This document shows positions 34,996 through 44,525 of a stretch of DNA of 64,000 nt, piece after piece (position 1 is the stretch's first letter; every line of letters starts with the position of its first letter). The stretch spans positions 62,001 through 126,000 of the forward strand of contig NZ_ADNU01000043.1 in assembly GCF_000178455.1 (NCBI RefSeq). Reading direction: 5' to 3'. Below the pieces are notes generated by a model, which was not told the DNA's origin, did no database searches, and was given only the letters and a program-made list of their open reading frames with translations. Made by a program: the position numbers and the translations under genes. This stretch comes from Brevibacterium mcbrellneri ATCC 49030. GTDB taxonomy: Bacteria > Actinomycetota > Actinomycetes > Actinomycetales > Brevibacteriaceae.

Positions 34996-35777
34996 GCGGG
35001 CCTCACATGAACCACATCTCCTGCACTCACATCCACCACACCGGAGTCGGTGCGAACACGCAGATCAGCTGAAGGAGAGATTCCAACTGCTTGGCCTTCC
35101 AGGGTTGTGTCGCCGGGGAGGGACACACGCACGTGTTGGCCAACCGTTGAAATGAGTGAGCAGGCTTGAGTCACAGCATGAGAATGTTCCGGTTGGTCAC
35201 TTTCAAACGCATTCGTCAGGGCACTTTGCAGGTGCAGCATAATCCTGGCGAGGAGCTCTGCTCGATCAATGTCACCGTGGCGGTGAAGCGAGGTGGCGGT
35301 GTCTACGGGCATGTTGCTCATGTGAACGTTGATGCCAGAACCAATCACAATTGCGCCCGCTTCTGACACGTACCGGCACAAAATACCGCATACTTTTTTG
35401 CCATCGATCAGAACGTCGTTAGGCCACTTGACGCTAGCGTCCACGCCAAGGTCACGTATTGCCTGCGCAACTGCCCAGCCAGTGAGCAGTGGGACCCATC
35501 CCAAGTTCTCTGAGGCTTGTGCCCTGAACACTGTTGAAAAAGTGAGCGCTTCGCCTGGTTGCACGGTCCACTGCCTATCCAGGCGCCCTTTTCCTGCGCT
35601 TTGAAACTCGGTTCCATAAATAGAAAAGTCGGGCCACGCGTCAGCGTCGCGCATAAGTTCGGACACGAGTTCATCATTTGTTGACCCTACGGATTGTGGC
35701 CACACCACGTGGGCGGGTTCGAAGCCACACGCGTGCGCTGCACGCTCAAATGCATGAGGAAAATGATGTGTCGACAC
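34992..35777 (-). CDS. birA: Biotin--[acetyl-CoA-carboxylase] ligase
   Basis: This enzyme activates biotin to biotinyl-AMP and attaches it to the biotin carboxyl carrier domain of acyl-CoA carboxylases. Motifs are SVGSTNDEL, the adenylate-binding loop SAGKGRLDRQW, ASVKWPNDVLIDGKKVCGILCR and IVIGSGINVHM. There is no N-terminal HTH, so it is a mono-functional ligase rather than an E. coli-type repressor. The C-terminal SH3-like domain is present. Two GTG codons (35780, 35777) are possible; I chose 35777 because it lies exactly 6 nt after a -10-like TACAGT. It is divergent from accD, its likely pathway partner. Confidence 0.93.
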   Translation of the reverse strand: MSTHHFPHAFERAAHACGFEPAHVVWPQSVGSTNDELVSELMRDADAWPDFSIYGTEFQSAGKGRLDRQWTVQPGEALTFSTVFRAQASENLGWVPLLTGWAVAQAIRDLGVDASVKWPNDVLIDGKKVCGILCRYVSEAGAIVIGSGINVHMSNMPVDTATSLHRHGDIDRAELLARIMLHLQSALTNAFESDQPEHSHAVTQACSLISTVGQHVRVSLPGDTTLEGQAVGISPSADLRVRTDSGVVDVSAGDVVHVRPA

Positions 35778-35783
35778 CACTCA

Positions 35784-35789
35784 ACTGTA
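35784..35789 (-). promoter_or_regulatory. -10 element (TACAGT) for leaderless birA-cyclase operon
   Basis: TACAGT on the minus strand is followed by TGAGTG and the GTG at 35777. The 66-bp divergent interval also holds the accD -10. Confidence 0.5.
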
Positions 35790-35831
35790 TTTTGTTTTGG
35801 TGCTCATTCACAATGGCCGGTCACCTGCGGA

Positions 35832-35837
35832 TAGTCT
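35832..35837 (+). promoter_or_regulatory. -10 element (TAGTCT) for leaderless accD
   Basis: TAGTCT is followed by 6 nt (gggagt) and the accD ATG at 35844. The GGGAG lies too close to the ATG to be a normal ribosome site. Confidence 0.5.
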
Positions 35838-35843
35838 GGGAGT

Positions 35844-37421
35844 ATGAGTTCAGCAAAAACCACTGCGGCGAAGTTGGCCGAATTTATCGAACGTCGACGC
35901 GTAGCTCACGCCGGCAACGAACGGTCCGTCGCCAACCAGCACAAGCGAGGGAAACAAACCGCCCGCGAACGCATCGACGCTCTTCTTGACGAAGGAACGT
36001 TTCAAGAAATCGACGAGTTTGTCCGGCACGACTCCACTGCGTTTGGAATGGAAAAGAACCGCCCCGACGGCGACGGCGTGGTCTGTGGTTTAGGGACGAT
36101 CGCGGGTCGCACGGTAGCGGTCTTTGCCCACGACTTCACTGTCTTGGGTGGGTCACTTGCTGAAGCCAACGGCAAGAAGATCGTGAAAACCCAAAAGCTT
36201 GCGCTCAAGCTTGGGTGCCCCATCATTGGGATCAACGACTCGGGTGGAGCGCGCATTCAAGAGGGTGTGGCTTCGATTGCCTTGTTCGCAGAGATTTTCC
36301 ACTGGAATGTGCAGTCATCCGGGGTTATCCCACAGATCAGCCTCATCATGGGCCCTTCGGCCGGAGGCGCGGTGTATTCCCCGGCTCTCACGGACTTCAC
36401 GATCATGGTCGATGGCACCAGCCACATGTACATCACCGGCCCCGACGTCATTAAGACAGTAACGGGCGAAGAAGTCGGACACGAAGAACTGGGAGGTGGA
36501 CGTACTCACAACACGGTTTCGGGTAACGCCCACTACTTGGCTCAAGATGAAGCCGACGCTTTGGACTATGTGCGTGATCTCTTGTCCTTCCTTCCACAAA
36601 ACAACATGGACCCAGCCCCGCACTATCCACAGCCGGCGGACCTGGAGTTGAACGAGGACGACTATGCACTCGACTCGATCATGCCGGATTCGCCATCCAC
36701 GCCATACGACATTCTCGATGTCGTACGTGCCGTAGTCGATGACGAAGATGTTCTCGAAGTCTCTGAGCTTTTCGCACCCAATGTGGTGACGGCCTTTGCC
36801 CGCGTCGAAGGGCACTCGGTGGGTATCATTGCCAACCAGCCCATGCAGTTAGCGGGAACCCTCGACATTGACGCGTCTGAAAAAGCCGCACGATTCGTCC
36901 GCTTGTGCGATGCGTTCAACCTGCCGATCCTCACGTTCGTCGACGTCCCCGGCTTCCTCCCTGGAACCGACCAAGAGCTGGGTGGCATTATTCGACGCGG
37001 CGCCAAGCTCATCTACGCGTACGGCGAAGCAACCGTTCCGCTCATCACGCTCATCACCCGCAAGGCGTACGGAGGCGCGTACTGCGTAATGGGATCCAAA
37101 CAGTTGGGCGCTGACATCAACCTCGCGTGGCCATCGGGTCAGATCGCCGTCATGGGAGCCCAGGGTGCTGCCAACATCGTGTACCGTCGCAAACTCAAAG
37201 CGGCAGGCGAAGAAGGGCAAGATGTCGAAGCCCTGCGCGCTGAGCTCATCGACGACTACGAAAATGAGCTTCTCAGCCCGTACAAGGCCGCCGAGGCGGG
37301 GTTCATTGACGCTGTTATCGCACCTCGGGAGACCCGCGAGCGGATCGTCAGGAGCTTGCGAGCCCTGCGGAACAAACACGTGCGGGGGCCTGAGCGCAAA
37401 CACGGGAACATTCCACTATGA
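35844..37421 (+). CDS. accD5: Acyl-CoA (propionyl/acetyl-CoA) carboxylase beta subunit
   Basis: This is the carboxyltransferase subunit of an actinobacterial acyl-CoA carboxylase; it transfers carboxyl from biotin to acetyl- or propionyl-CoA. The 525-residue protein has two crotonase-like halves: [64 protein letters not shown] in the first, and [82 protein letters not shown] in the second. Together with divergent birA it matches the mycobacterial birA-accD5-accE5 arrangement. The biotin-carrier alpha subunit is not in the window. Stop overlaps accE (ATGA). Substrate preference is not proven by sequence. Confidence 0.95.
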   Translation: MSSAKTTAAKLAEFIERRRVAHAGNERSVANQHKRGKQTARERIDALLDEGTFQEIDEFVRHDSTAFGMEKNRPDGDGVVCGLGTIAGRTVAVFAHDFTVLGGSLAEANGKKIVKTQKLALKLGCPIIGINDSGGARIQEGVASIALFAEIFHWNVQSSGVIPQISLIMGPSAGGAVYSPALTDFTIMVDGTSHMYITGPDVIKTVTGEEVGHEELGGGRTHNTVSGNAHYLAQDEADALDYVRDLLSFLPQNNMDPAPHYPQPADLELNEDDYALDSIMPDSPSTPYDILDVVRAVVDDEDVLEVSELFAPNVVTAFARVEGHSVGIIANQPMQLAGTLDIDASEKAARFVRLCDAFNLPILTFVDVPGFLPGTDQELGGIIRRGAKLIYAYGEATVPLITLITRKAYGGAYCVMGSKQLGADINLAWPSGQIAVMGAQGAANIVYRRKLKAAGEEGQDVEALRAELIDDYENELLSPYKAAEAGFIDAVIAPRETRERIVRSLRALRNKHVRGPERKHGNIPL

Positions 37422-37609
37422 CCAACTACTCCACGAGGCCACCTCTCACGGCGGCAGAAGAACTGGCCCTTGCAAAAGAGGCCGCCCTTGCCGCCCTGGT
37501 GGCGTTACAGCCCAGTGACGTAAGCCACGAGGAAGAACCACGCCGGTGGGCGGACCCACAGCGCAACGTGCGCCAGTCGCCACGTGGATCGTGGGCGCAC
37601 CGCGCATAA
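37418..37609 (+). CDS. accE: Acyl-CoA carboxylase epsilon subunit
   Basis: This is a very small protein (63 residues) directly coupled to accD. The N-terminal half is a helix ([21 protein letters not shown]), and the C-terminal end has the typical W(6-12)W pattern: [22 protein letters not shown]. In Streptomyces and mycobacteria such epsilon subunits raise the activity of the alpha-beta complex. The assignment rests on size, position and C-terminal pattern. Its stop directly abuts the stop of the convergent MFS gene. Confidence 0.82.
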   Translation: MTNYSTRPPLTAAEELALAKEAALAALVALQPSDVSHEEEPRRWADPQRNVRQSPRGSWAHRA

Positions 37610-38779
37610 TTATTCCGGTCTGCGTTGCCGTCGTGTAGTCATGACATACACGACGGCTGCGCAAGCCACCAATACAACAGCGGCCCAGTACATCGAACGA
37701 GGCCCCCACACATTTGCCAGACCACCAATGAGGACTGGCCCCAAGCCGGTACCGGTGTCAAGCAGAATGAAGAACGTGGCGACAGCGAGTGCGTAACGCG
37801 ACGCATCCGACTGGTTGATCACAATTGCCTGTGCACACGGCATAACCGAACCGAAGCCCAACCCCAACGGGACAGCAGCGGCAATCACCATGCCAGACCC
37901 TTGTGCCGTCGCCAGCATGACGTACGAAACGGCCATGAGAACAAAGATCGGATACATGACCACATCGTCGCCGTACGTGTCTTGGATGCGTCCCACGAAC
38001 AGTCGCGATGTGAACGTGCACGCTGCCATGACGATGAAAAACCAGCTCGCACCCGCCGCGGCACCGATCTGGTGCGAGTACCCTTCCAGGAACGACAGCA
38101 CCAGGGAAAACGCGATCCCGCACAGGGCCATCATGCTCGCGATTGGAAGCGCACGCGGATCGATAAACGACGTGATGTGGAACTTCCATTTGAGGAGCTG
38201 TTCTTCCCTGGAAGGCGTACGCTCATCCACCTTCAAGAAGAGGGTGAGAAGCGTCCCCACGGTCGAGAGCACGATGCACACGACAAACACCCAGAACATC
38301 CCGTACTTCTGGGACATGACAACCGATACAAACGGACCAAGGGCCATTGCCAGTGACACAGTCATGCCAAAGTATCCGGTGCCTTCTGCCCGGCGATGTT
38401 GCGGAATCATCGTTTGGACTGCAGCGGATAGCACTGTGTTGTTGAGCCCAAATGCAGCTCCGTGTAAGAGTCGAATCACGATGAGGACAACAATGTTGTC
38501 AACGGGAATGTAGGCCGCGCCCAGCACGATGAACGCAATCATGGACACCAACGCGAGGGTCTTCCGTCCCACAAAGTCCATGTATTTTCCGGCGAGCATG
38601 CGGGAGAACACCGCGCCCAGAATGAAGGAACTACTCGCGAATCCGGCAACCGCTTGACCAGCGCCAAATTCGCGAATTGCATAAGAAGCCATCGACGTCA
38701 TGAGCAGGTAGAACATCATGGCCGCGATGAAGTTCACGCAGCTGGCAAGAATGAAATTACCCGTCCACAAACGGTTCAT
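37610..38779 (-). CDS. Major facilitator superfamily transporter
   Basis: This 389-residue, 12-helix MFS permease contains the loop 2-3 signature GAVFSRMLAGKYMDFVGRKTLAL and the repeat counterpart TFTSRLFVGRIQDTYGD. Helix 5-like AEGTGYFGMTVSLAMALGPF resembles drug-resistance or AraJ/YfcJ-like exporters. Substrate unknown. ATG at 38779 is supported by GGGAG 6 nt upstream; the longer frame (to 38806) has no better ribosome site. Confidence 0.88.
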   Translation of the reverse strand: MNRLWTGNFILASCVNFIAAMMFYLLMTSMASYAIREFGAGQAVAGFASSSFILGAVFSRMLAGKYMDFVGRKTLALVSMIAFIVLGAAYIPVDNIVVLIVIRLLHGAAFGLNNTVLSAAVQTMIPQHRRAEGTGYFGMTVSLAMALGPFVSVVMSQKYGMFWVFVVCIVLSTVGTLLTLFLKVDERTPSREEQLLKWKFHITSFIDPRALPIASMMALCGIAFSLVLSFLEGYSHQIGAAAGASWFFIVMAACTFTSRLFVGRIQDTYGDDVVMYPIFVLMAVSYVMLATAQGSGMVIAAAVPLGLGFGSVMPCAQAIVINQSDASRYALAVATFFILLDTGTGLGPVLIGGLANVWGPRSMYWAAVVLVACAAVVYVMTTRRQRRPE

Positions 38780-38843
38780 ATGGCTCCCGCTCCTCACACT
38801 CTTCAATTTTCAACGCGTCCGTCTAGAACCGCGACCGGCTTGT

Positions 38844-38849
38844 TAGCAT
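38844..38849 (+). promoter_or_regulatory. -10 element (TAGCAT) for leaderless DUF885 gene
   Basis: TAGCAT is followed by 6 nt (acaccc) and the ATG at 38856, with no ribosome site. Confidence 0.5.
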
Positions 38850-38855
38850 ACACCC

Positions 38856-40517
38856 ATGACAATACACACATCTCGCACCCCGTCTGCAGTCGACAACGTT
38901 GCCGAAGAATACGCACGACAGGTGTACACAAACTCCCCATCCATGCGAATCGAGTCTGGCGTCGACGGCGACCCTTATGAACTCGACGACTACTCCCCCG
39001 CCGCAGCTGCGCGCCACGATGAACTCAACGCGCGCACACTGGCCGAACTCAACCGTGTTGAAGCCACCTCGGCCGACCTTGACGATGTCGACGCCGTCAC
39101 TCTTGACGCCATGCGTGAACGCTTAGGGCTCGAACGCGAACTTCACGAACGTGGCCTGGATTCCGGGGATCTCAACGTCATCGCCTCCCCCGTTCAGGAG
39201 CTTCGCGACCTCTTTGACCTGGTGCCCACCCAGACGGCAGAAGACTGGGACCACAACGCTGGCAAACTCGCGAATATCCCCAGTGCTCTCGCAGGATACC
39301 GCGACGCGTTGCAAGCCCGAGTCGCCTCTGGAAAGGCCCCTGCGATTCGCCAGGTTAAACGCGTGATCGAACAGGCCCAAGAGCTTGCTCAGCCCGATGG
39401 CCACTACGGCAAGTTCATCGCCAAAGCACGCGGAACCGCTGACGAAGCTCTCCAGTCGCGACTCACGGAAGCTGCAACGGCCGCGCAGGATGCGATGGCA
39501 CAGATTGCACAGTTCCTCAAGGTCGAAATCGCCCCGCTTGCCGTTCAGGACGACGCGTGCGGTCGGGAGGACTACGAGCTGTTCTCTCGTCAGTTCTTAG
39601 GTGCTCAAGTGGACCTTGACGAAACCTATGAGTGGGGTCTGGACCAGCTGGCGCACATCGACGCCGAGCAGAAAAAAGTCATCGAGCAGCTGTACCCGGG
39701 GGCGAGCCTCGCCGAAGCATTCGAAGCGCTGAACAAGGACCCCAAGTACACCATCCACGGGCTCGACGGGCTGAAGACGTGGATGCAAGAAAAAGCTGAT
39801 GAAGCTATCAGCATGCTGGCAGGCACCCACTTTGATATCGCTGAGCCGCTCAAGACCATTGAGTGCATGGTGCTCGAAGACGGCACTGGCGGAATCTACT
39901 ACACGGGTCCCACCGACGATTTCTCCCGCCCGGGCCGCATGTGGTGGTCCGTCCCCCGAGGTGTCGAAACGTTCGCGGCGTGGCAAGAACTCACCACTGT
40001 TTACCACGAAGGTGTCCCCGGCCATCACCTGCAGGTAGCACAAGCCACCTACCTTCGTGACACGCTCAACACGTGGCGTCGAAACCTCTGTTGGGTTTCC
40101 GGCCATGGAGAAGGGTGGGCGCTCTACGCCGAACGGTTCATGCATGAACAGGGCTTTTTAGAAGAGCCCGCATACTACTTTGGGATGCTGGACTCACAGC
40201 GCTTGCGTGCGGCGCGCGTATGCTTGGACATCGGTGTTCACTTGGGCAAGGAAGCGCCGGAATCCATTGGTGGTGGCACGTGGGACGCTGACAAAGCGTG
40301 GAAGTTCCTCACCGACAACGCCGCAATGGACCGCAGTTTCTTGGCCTTTGAACTTGACCGCTACTTAGGCTGGCCGGGGCAAGCACCGTCGTACAAAGTG
40401 GGTCAGCGACTGTGGGAGCAGGCTCGCGATTCGGCAGGTGGTTCGCTCAAGGAGTTCCACTCACGGGCCCTCAACCTTGGGTCGGTTGGTTTGGACACGC
40501 TGATGCGCGCCTTGTGA
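38856..40517 (+). CDS. DUF885 family metallopeptidase-like protein
   Basis: This 553-residue cytoplasmic protein of the DUF885 family has a zinc-site motif YHEGVPGHHLQ (His384, Glu385, His389) and the downstream GHGEGWALYAERFM that supplies a further conserved Glu. The rest is helical. Members are annotated as putative peptidases, but few have been tested. No signal peptide. It is divergent from the MFS gene (76 bp between starts) and convergent with the small gene at 40527. Confidence 0.88.
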   Translation: MTIHTSRTPSAVDNVAEEYARQVYTNSPSMRIESGVDGDPYELDDYSPAAAARHDELNARTLAELNRVEATSADLDDVDAVTLDAMRERLGLERELHERGLDSGDLNVIASPVQELRDLFDLVPTQTAEDWDHNAGKLANIPSALAGYRDALQARVASGKAPAIRQVKRVIEQAQELAQPDGHYGKFIAKARGTADEALQSRLTEAATAAQDAMAQIAQFLKVEIAPLAVQDDACGREDYELFSRQFLGAQVDLDETYEWGLDQLAHIDAEQKKVIEQLYPGASLAEAFEALNKDPKYTIHGLDGLKTWMQEKADEAISMLAGTHFDIAEPLKTIECMVLEDGTGGIYYTGPTDDFSRPGRMWWSVPRGVETFAAWQELTTVYHEGVPGHHLQVAQATYLRDTLNTWRRNLCWVSGHGEGWALYAERFMHEQGFLEEPAYYFGMLDSQRLRAARVCLDIGVHLGKEAPESIGGGTWDADKAWKFLTDNAAMDRSFLAFELDRYLGWPGQAPSYKVGQRLWEQARDSAGGSLKEFHSRALNLGSVGLDTLMRAL

Positions 40518-40526
40518 CGGGGTGCG

Positions 40527-40832
40527 TCACAGCCTTCTGCGTAGGTCTTGAGCGATGCTCAGGGCTTGTCGAGTCTGATCGTCTGAAGCGCCGTATTCGG
40601 GTTGGCAGTCCATCAACAGGACAACCACTTGGTCGGCGAGAACCCTGTCGCTCAGTTGCGGAACGACTCCAGTAGCGCGCACATCAGCCAGTTCTTGAAG
40701 GCTCATACGAATACGCTCCCGGCGCGAAACGTTGTTCGCGTCGGGAGCGTTTAACTGTGCAGTTGTGAAACTGGAAATGCGGATTTGCAGACGGCGGATC
40801 TCATCGTGAAGATCTTCCGCGTGCGTGCTCAT
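40527..40832 (-). CDS. Small hypothetical protein coupled to the Bax-inhibitor-like gene
   Basis: This is a 101-residue soluble, probably helical protein with no family that I recognise. The first 30 residues (AEDLHDEIRRLQIRISSFTTAQL) have heptad-like spacing and may form a coiled coil; the rest reads VSRRERIRMSLQELADVRATGVVPQLSDRVLADQVVVLLMD. The ATG at 40832 lies 1 nt after the stop of the upstream membrane protein, so it is co-translated with it. The longer frame to 40871 lies within that gene and is rejected. Confidence 0.65.
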   Translation of the reverse strand: MSTHAEDLHDEIRRLQIRISSFTTAQLNAPDANNVSRRERIRMSLQELADVRATGVVPQLSDRVLADQVVVLLMDCQPEYGASDDQTRQALSIAQDLRRRL

Positions 40833-40833
40833 G

Positions 40834-41625
40834 TCAGTCTCGGAAGTACGAAAGAATACGCAGAATTTCAACGTACAGCCACACGAGCGATGTCATGAGG
40901 CTAAACGCACACATCCACGAGTACTTCTCTGGGATGCGGCCAACACTCTTTTCGATCATGTCGAAGTCGCTGACCAAGGTGAGCGCTGCCAAAATGACTG
41001 CGACTCCCGAAATCAAAACACCCAGTGGCATGTTGATGCCCATGATGCTGATGTCGATGGTGCGAGCGTTCATGCTGCCACCGGAGAACATTGCGAAGGC
41101 AAAGTTAATGAGCGCAAAGATTGCGTAGCCACCCACGGCCAGCATGAGGAACTTGGTGAACTTGGGTGACATGCGGATAACGCGAAACTTAAACAGCGCA
41201 AACATCAGTCCGAATACAGCCAGCGTCGCCAGAACGGCCTGCATGACGATGCCTGCATACTGCATGTTGAAGATTTTGGAGATTCCACCCACGAACACAC
41301 CTTCGAACACTGCGAAGGTCAGGATCAGGACAGGTGAAGGTTCGCGCTTAAATCCGTTAATGAGCCCCAGCACAAGAGCAATAATGCATGCTGGGAGCGC
41401 GAGCATTGGGACAAACCAGCCAACGGCTGCACCTGCAAGCAGGACACCAAACGACAGTAGCGACTTCATGTAAACGTCGTCGTACGTCATCATGCGGTCT
41501 TGCTGAACACGGTGTTCCGTGGTCGCCGAAGGTGCCATATACATCGAGTTCAGTTCATCTGCCGAAGGAGTCTGAACGGAGTTCATCCCCTGGCGAACTG
41601 AGCGGCCCATGAGAGGGTTACTCAT
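40834..41625 (-). CDS. Bax inhibitor-1/YccA family membrane protein
   Basis: This 263-residue protein has about seven membrane helices and a cytoplasmic N-terminal ~55 residues. Family features are MTYDDVYMKSLLSFGVLLAGAAVGW, VFVGGISKIFN and the C-terminal LTLVSDFDMIEKSVGRIPEKYSWMCAFSLMTSLVWLYVEILRIL, which contains the conserved acidic residues of the bacterial YetJ-like pore. Bacterial homologues are proposed calcium-leak or ion channels. ATG follows AGGAGG within 7 nt. It is upstream of and coupled to the 101-residue gene. Confidence 0.9.
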   Translation of the reverse strand: MSNPLMGRSVRQGMNSVQTPSADELNSMYMAPSATTEHRVQQDRMMTYDDVYMKSLLSFGVLLAGAAVGWFVPMLALPACIIALVLGLINGFKREPSPVLILTFAVFEGVFVGGISKIFNMQYAGIVMQAVLATLAVFGLMFALFKFRVIRMSPKFTKFLMLAVGGYAIFALINFAFAMFSGGSMNARTIDISIMGINMPLGVLISGVAVILAALTLVSDFDMIEKSVGRIPEKYSWMCAFSLMTSLVWLYVEILRILSYFRD

Positions 41626-41681
41626 AAAAAATCCTCCTGTGTTTGGTATATCTAAGCCTAACTGAACGATCTATCTGTATG

Positions 41682-41725
41682 AAAAACCACCGCGCGGGTG
41701 ATTTTGTTCCGCCCAGTGGTTTTTT
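41682..41725 (-). terminator. Rho-independent terminator downstream of the AbgT-family gene
   Basis: Inverted repeat AAAAACCAC / GTGGTTTTTT with a partially paired GC-rich interior. On the minus strand it ends in GGTTTTT. It lies 19 bp after the AbgT stop and could also work on the plus strand. Confidence 0.8.
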
Positions 41726-41743
41726 CTGCAAAAAGTCAGCGCT

Positions 41744-43318
41744 CTACGGAAGTTCGTAGGTGGTCTGAGCACCGGGACCCATGGGGATACCCGTTGCCCA
41801 CCATCCGAAGAACAGAAGTCCCCAGGCGACGAACATCGCAAAAGAGAGTGGGATGGTCAGGGACAGGAGTGTTCCGATTCCAGCGTCCTTCTTATACCTC
41901 TGAACGAAGCCTAGAATCATGACGAAGTACGGGCTCATGGGTGACACGATGTTCGTGGTGGAGTCACCAATGCGGTAAGCCGCCTGGGTCACCTCGGGAG
42001 CAATTCCCAGAAGCATCAGCATAGGCACGAGCACTGGAGCCATCAGCGTCCACAGACCGGATCCCGAAGTGATAAACAGTGCTCCTACAGCAGTCAGGAT
42101 GTACGCTCCGAACAGGATCACGATGGCTGGGGTGTTGGCGTTCTGGAAGAATTCTGCGCCTTTAATAGCCAGAATCTCACCCAGCTTGCTCATCTTGAAC
42201 AGCGCCAGGAACTGTGAGGCGGCAAAAAACAAGAGCAACACAGGAACCATCGGGGTAAGTCCCTGGACAATCATGTCGGGAACATCAGACGGGCGCTTGA
42301 TGGACTTGGTGGCGATCCCGTAGACAATACCGACAACAAAGAATCCGAACCCGATAATCGCTGCAATACCGGCCATAAGAGGTGACTTGGGACCAAACGC
42401 TCCTTCTTCGTCACGCAAGAACGAACCTTCTGGCAGGGCCAGTACGAACAGCAGAACACCACACAGGAAGGTGGCAATGAGAGCGATCCACATGCCCCGC
42501 TTTTCAACAGGAGTGAGCTTCTTCGTCAGATCGGCGTCAGTGGAGGTGTCGCTTGTGTCGTTTTCGACCTCATCAGGCTTGAGATCCTCGCCGCGCTTTT
42601 TCAGCAGGGTTTCCGTGACAAGCACAATCGCACCGGCCACAACAAACATCGACACAAAGTTGAAGTAGAAGTTGTCCACTGGCGTCACTACGTATTCAGG
42701 GTCAATGATCGCGGCCGCACTCGTGGAAAGACCACCCAAGATTGCGTCGAGGCTGTTGACCATGGGGGCAGCCGAGTACCCACCGGAAGTTGCAGCATAG
42801 GCCACGGCACACCCGATGATGGGGTTTCGCCCAACTGCTTTGAACGCAATACCGCCCAGGGGAATCACGATCATGTAGGCAGCGTCTGAGGCAACCGAGG
42901 ACGCGGTTCCCACCAGGGCGACGATCACGGTGACCCATTTGGGGGATGCGTTCATGAGTGCCGCACGCATGATCGCTGGGATCAGGCCGGAGCGCTCTGC
43001 TACTGCGACACCAAAAAGAACAACGAGTACGAGTCCCAGGGCTGGGAAGGTGACGTAGTTTTCAACAACACCGGAAACGATAGCGCCCAGCGACTCTGAG
43101 GACGTCAGGTTAACCGCGTTGACGGTTTCACCTTTTGCTGGGTTAACTGCAGACAGACCTGCTGCTGATGCCACCCAGGAAATGAGCATGACGATGACGG
43201 CCAGGGACAAGAACAGCCAGAACGGGTGTGGCAGTCTATTACCTGCTTTTTCGATGACGATGAGCAGGCGCATGAGCCAGTTCAGGTCATCCTTGTGCTT
43301 GGTGGCAGGAGCTGACAC
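41744..43318 (-). CDS. AbgT family transporter
   Basis: This 524-residue permease of the AbgT (p-aminobenzoyl-glutamate transporter) family has roughly nine to eleven helices. Family patterns are RLPHPFWLFLSLAVIVML, VENYVTFPALGLVLVVLFGVAVAERSGLI, SSVASDAAYMIVIPLGGIAFKAVGRNPI, GGYSAAPMVNSLDAILGGLS, TSGSGLWTLMAPVLVPMLMLLGIAPEVTQAAYRIGDSTTNIVSPMSPYFVMIL. Some members export sulfonamides or antimetabolites; others import folate breakdown products. GTG at 43318 is chosen because AAGGAGG lies just upstream and the family starts shortly before the first helix. The frame extending to 43492 overlaps ino1 and its terminator. Confidence 0.93.
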   Translation of the reverse strand: MSAPATKHKDDLNWLMRLLIVIEKAGNRLPHPFWLFLSLAVIVMLISWVASAAGLSAVNPAKGETVNAVNLTSSESLGAIVSGVVENYVTFPALGLVLVVLFGVAVAERSGLIPAIMRAALMNASPKWVTVIVALVGTASSVASDAAYMIVIPLGGIAFKAVGRNPIIGCAVAYAATSGGYSAAPMVNSLDAILGGLSTSAAAIIDPEYVVTPVDNFYFNFVSMFVVAGAIVLVTETLLKKRGEDLKPDEVENDTSDTSTDADLTKKLTPVEKRGMWIALIATFLCGVLLFVLALPEGSFLRDEEGAFGPKSPLMAGIAAIIGFGFFVVGIVYGIATKSIKRPSDVPDMIVQGLTPMVPVLLLFFAASQFLALFKMSKLGEILAIKGAEFFQNANTPAIVILFGAYILTAVGALFITSGSGLWTLMAPVLVPMLMLLGIAPEVTQAAYRIGDSTTNIVSPMSPYFVMILGFVQRYKKDAGIGTLLSLTIPLSFAMFVAWGLLFFGWWATGIPMGPGAQTTYELP

Positions 43319-43395
43319 GCGAGACCTCCTTGTGGTTTTTCGCAGAATAAACCAGAACTTTACAGGAAAATCTAAGATTGCGTGCGAACAAACAA

Positions 43396-43427
43396 AAACT
43401 CGGAACACCAGGCGATGTTCCGAGTTT
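43396..43427 (-). terminator. Rho-independent terminator of the inositol-phosphate synthase gene
   Basis: Perfect 12-bp inverted repeat AAACTCGGAACA / TGTTCCGAGTTT with an 8-nt loop, followed on the minus strand by a TTTGTTTG tract, 15 bp after the ino1 stop. Confidence 0.9.
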
Positions 43428-43442
43428 CTGCAGGCGGCAGGT

Positions 43443-44525
43443 CTAGTTAGACACTTTTCCCGCGATAAAGTCTTCGACGGCTTGGCGTGCAAGGTCGTCG
43501 TTTTGTTGTTCGGGAGGTGACTTCATGAAGTACGAGCTGGCGGACAGCAATGCGCCTCCGACGCCTCGGTCCAAACCAATCTTTGCCGCCCGGACCGCGT
43601 CAATAATGACACCAGCGGAGTTCGGTGAATCCCACACTTCGAGTTTGTATTCCAGCGACACTGGTGCATCACCAAAGTTGCGACCTTCCAAGCGAACGTA
43701 CGCCCACTTGCGGTCGTCCAACCACTGAACGTAGTCGCTTGGGCCAATGTGGACGTCTCGGCTTTCTAGTTTCGCCGAGGTGTTAGAAGTGACCGCCTGT
43801 GTTTTGGAGATCTTCTTTGACTCCAGGCGCTCACGTTCGAGCATGTTTTTAAAGTCCATGTTTCCGCCCACGTTGAGCTGGTACGTGCGGTCCAGAATAA
43901 CTCCACGGTCTTCAAACAGTTTGGCCATGACGCGGTGGGTGATGGTGGCACCGATTTGGCTCTTGATGTCGTCGCCAACGATCGGAACGCCAGCTTCTTT
44001 GAACTTGTCGTCCCATTCCTTGGTTCCAGCGATAAACACGGGAAGGGCGTTAACAAAAGCGACCTTGGCGTCAATGCACGCCTGAGCGTAGTACTCGGTG
44101 GCCTTTTGAGAGCCAACCGGGAGGTAGCACACCAGTACGTCGACCTTTTCGTCACGCAAAACTTGTGCAACGTCTACCGGTTCTTCTTGCGACTCTTCGA
44201 TCGTTTCAAGGTAGTACTTGCCAAGACCGTCCAGGGTGGGACCACGTTTGACCGTCACCCCGGTGGTTGGTACGTCTGCAATTTTGATGGTGTTGTTTTC
44301 GCTGGCCAAGATCGCGTCAGCGATGTCCTGACCTACCTTCTTCGCGTCTACATCAAAGGCGGCGACGAATTCGAGGTCGCTGACGTGATAGTCACCGAAC
44401 TGGACATGCATGAGACCTGGAATCTGTTCGTCCGCTTGAGCGTCCCGGTAGTATTCGACTCCCTGAATGAGGGAAGTCGCGCAGTTTCCGAGCCCTGCGA
44501 TGGCTACGCGAATTGGGTTTCCCAC
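43443..44525 (-). CDS. ino1: Inositol-3-phosphate synthase
   Basis: This NAD-dependent enzyme converts glucose-6-phosphate to myo-inositol-3-phosphate, the precursor of phosphatidylinositol lipids and mycothiol in actinobacteria. The 360-residue, short actinobacterial form has [22 protein letters not shown] (NAD-binding), [71 protein letters not shown] and [27 protein letters not shown] start at 44525; AAAGGAG lies 12 nt upstream, slightly long. It has its own terminator, so it is monocistronic. Confidence 0.96.
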   Translation of the reverse strand: MGNPIRVAIAGLGNCATSLIQGVEYYRDAQADEQIPGLMHVQFGDYHVSDLEFVAAFDVDAKKVGQDIADAILASENNTIKIADVPTTGVTVKRGPTLDGLGKYYLETIEESQEEPVDVAQVLRDEKVDVLVCYLPVGSQKATEYYAQACIDAKVAFVNALPVFIAGTKEWDDKFKEAGVPIVGDDIKSQIGATITHRVMAKLFEDRGVILDRTYQLNVGGNMDFKNMLERERLESKKISKTQAVTSNTSAKLESRDVHIGPSDYVQWLDDRKWAYVRLEGRNFGDAPVSLEYKLEVWDSPNSAGVIIDAVRAAKIGLDRGVGGALLSASSYFMKSPPEQQNDDLARQAVEDFIAGKVSN

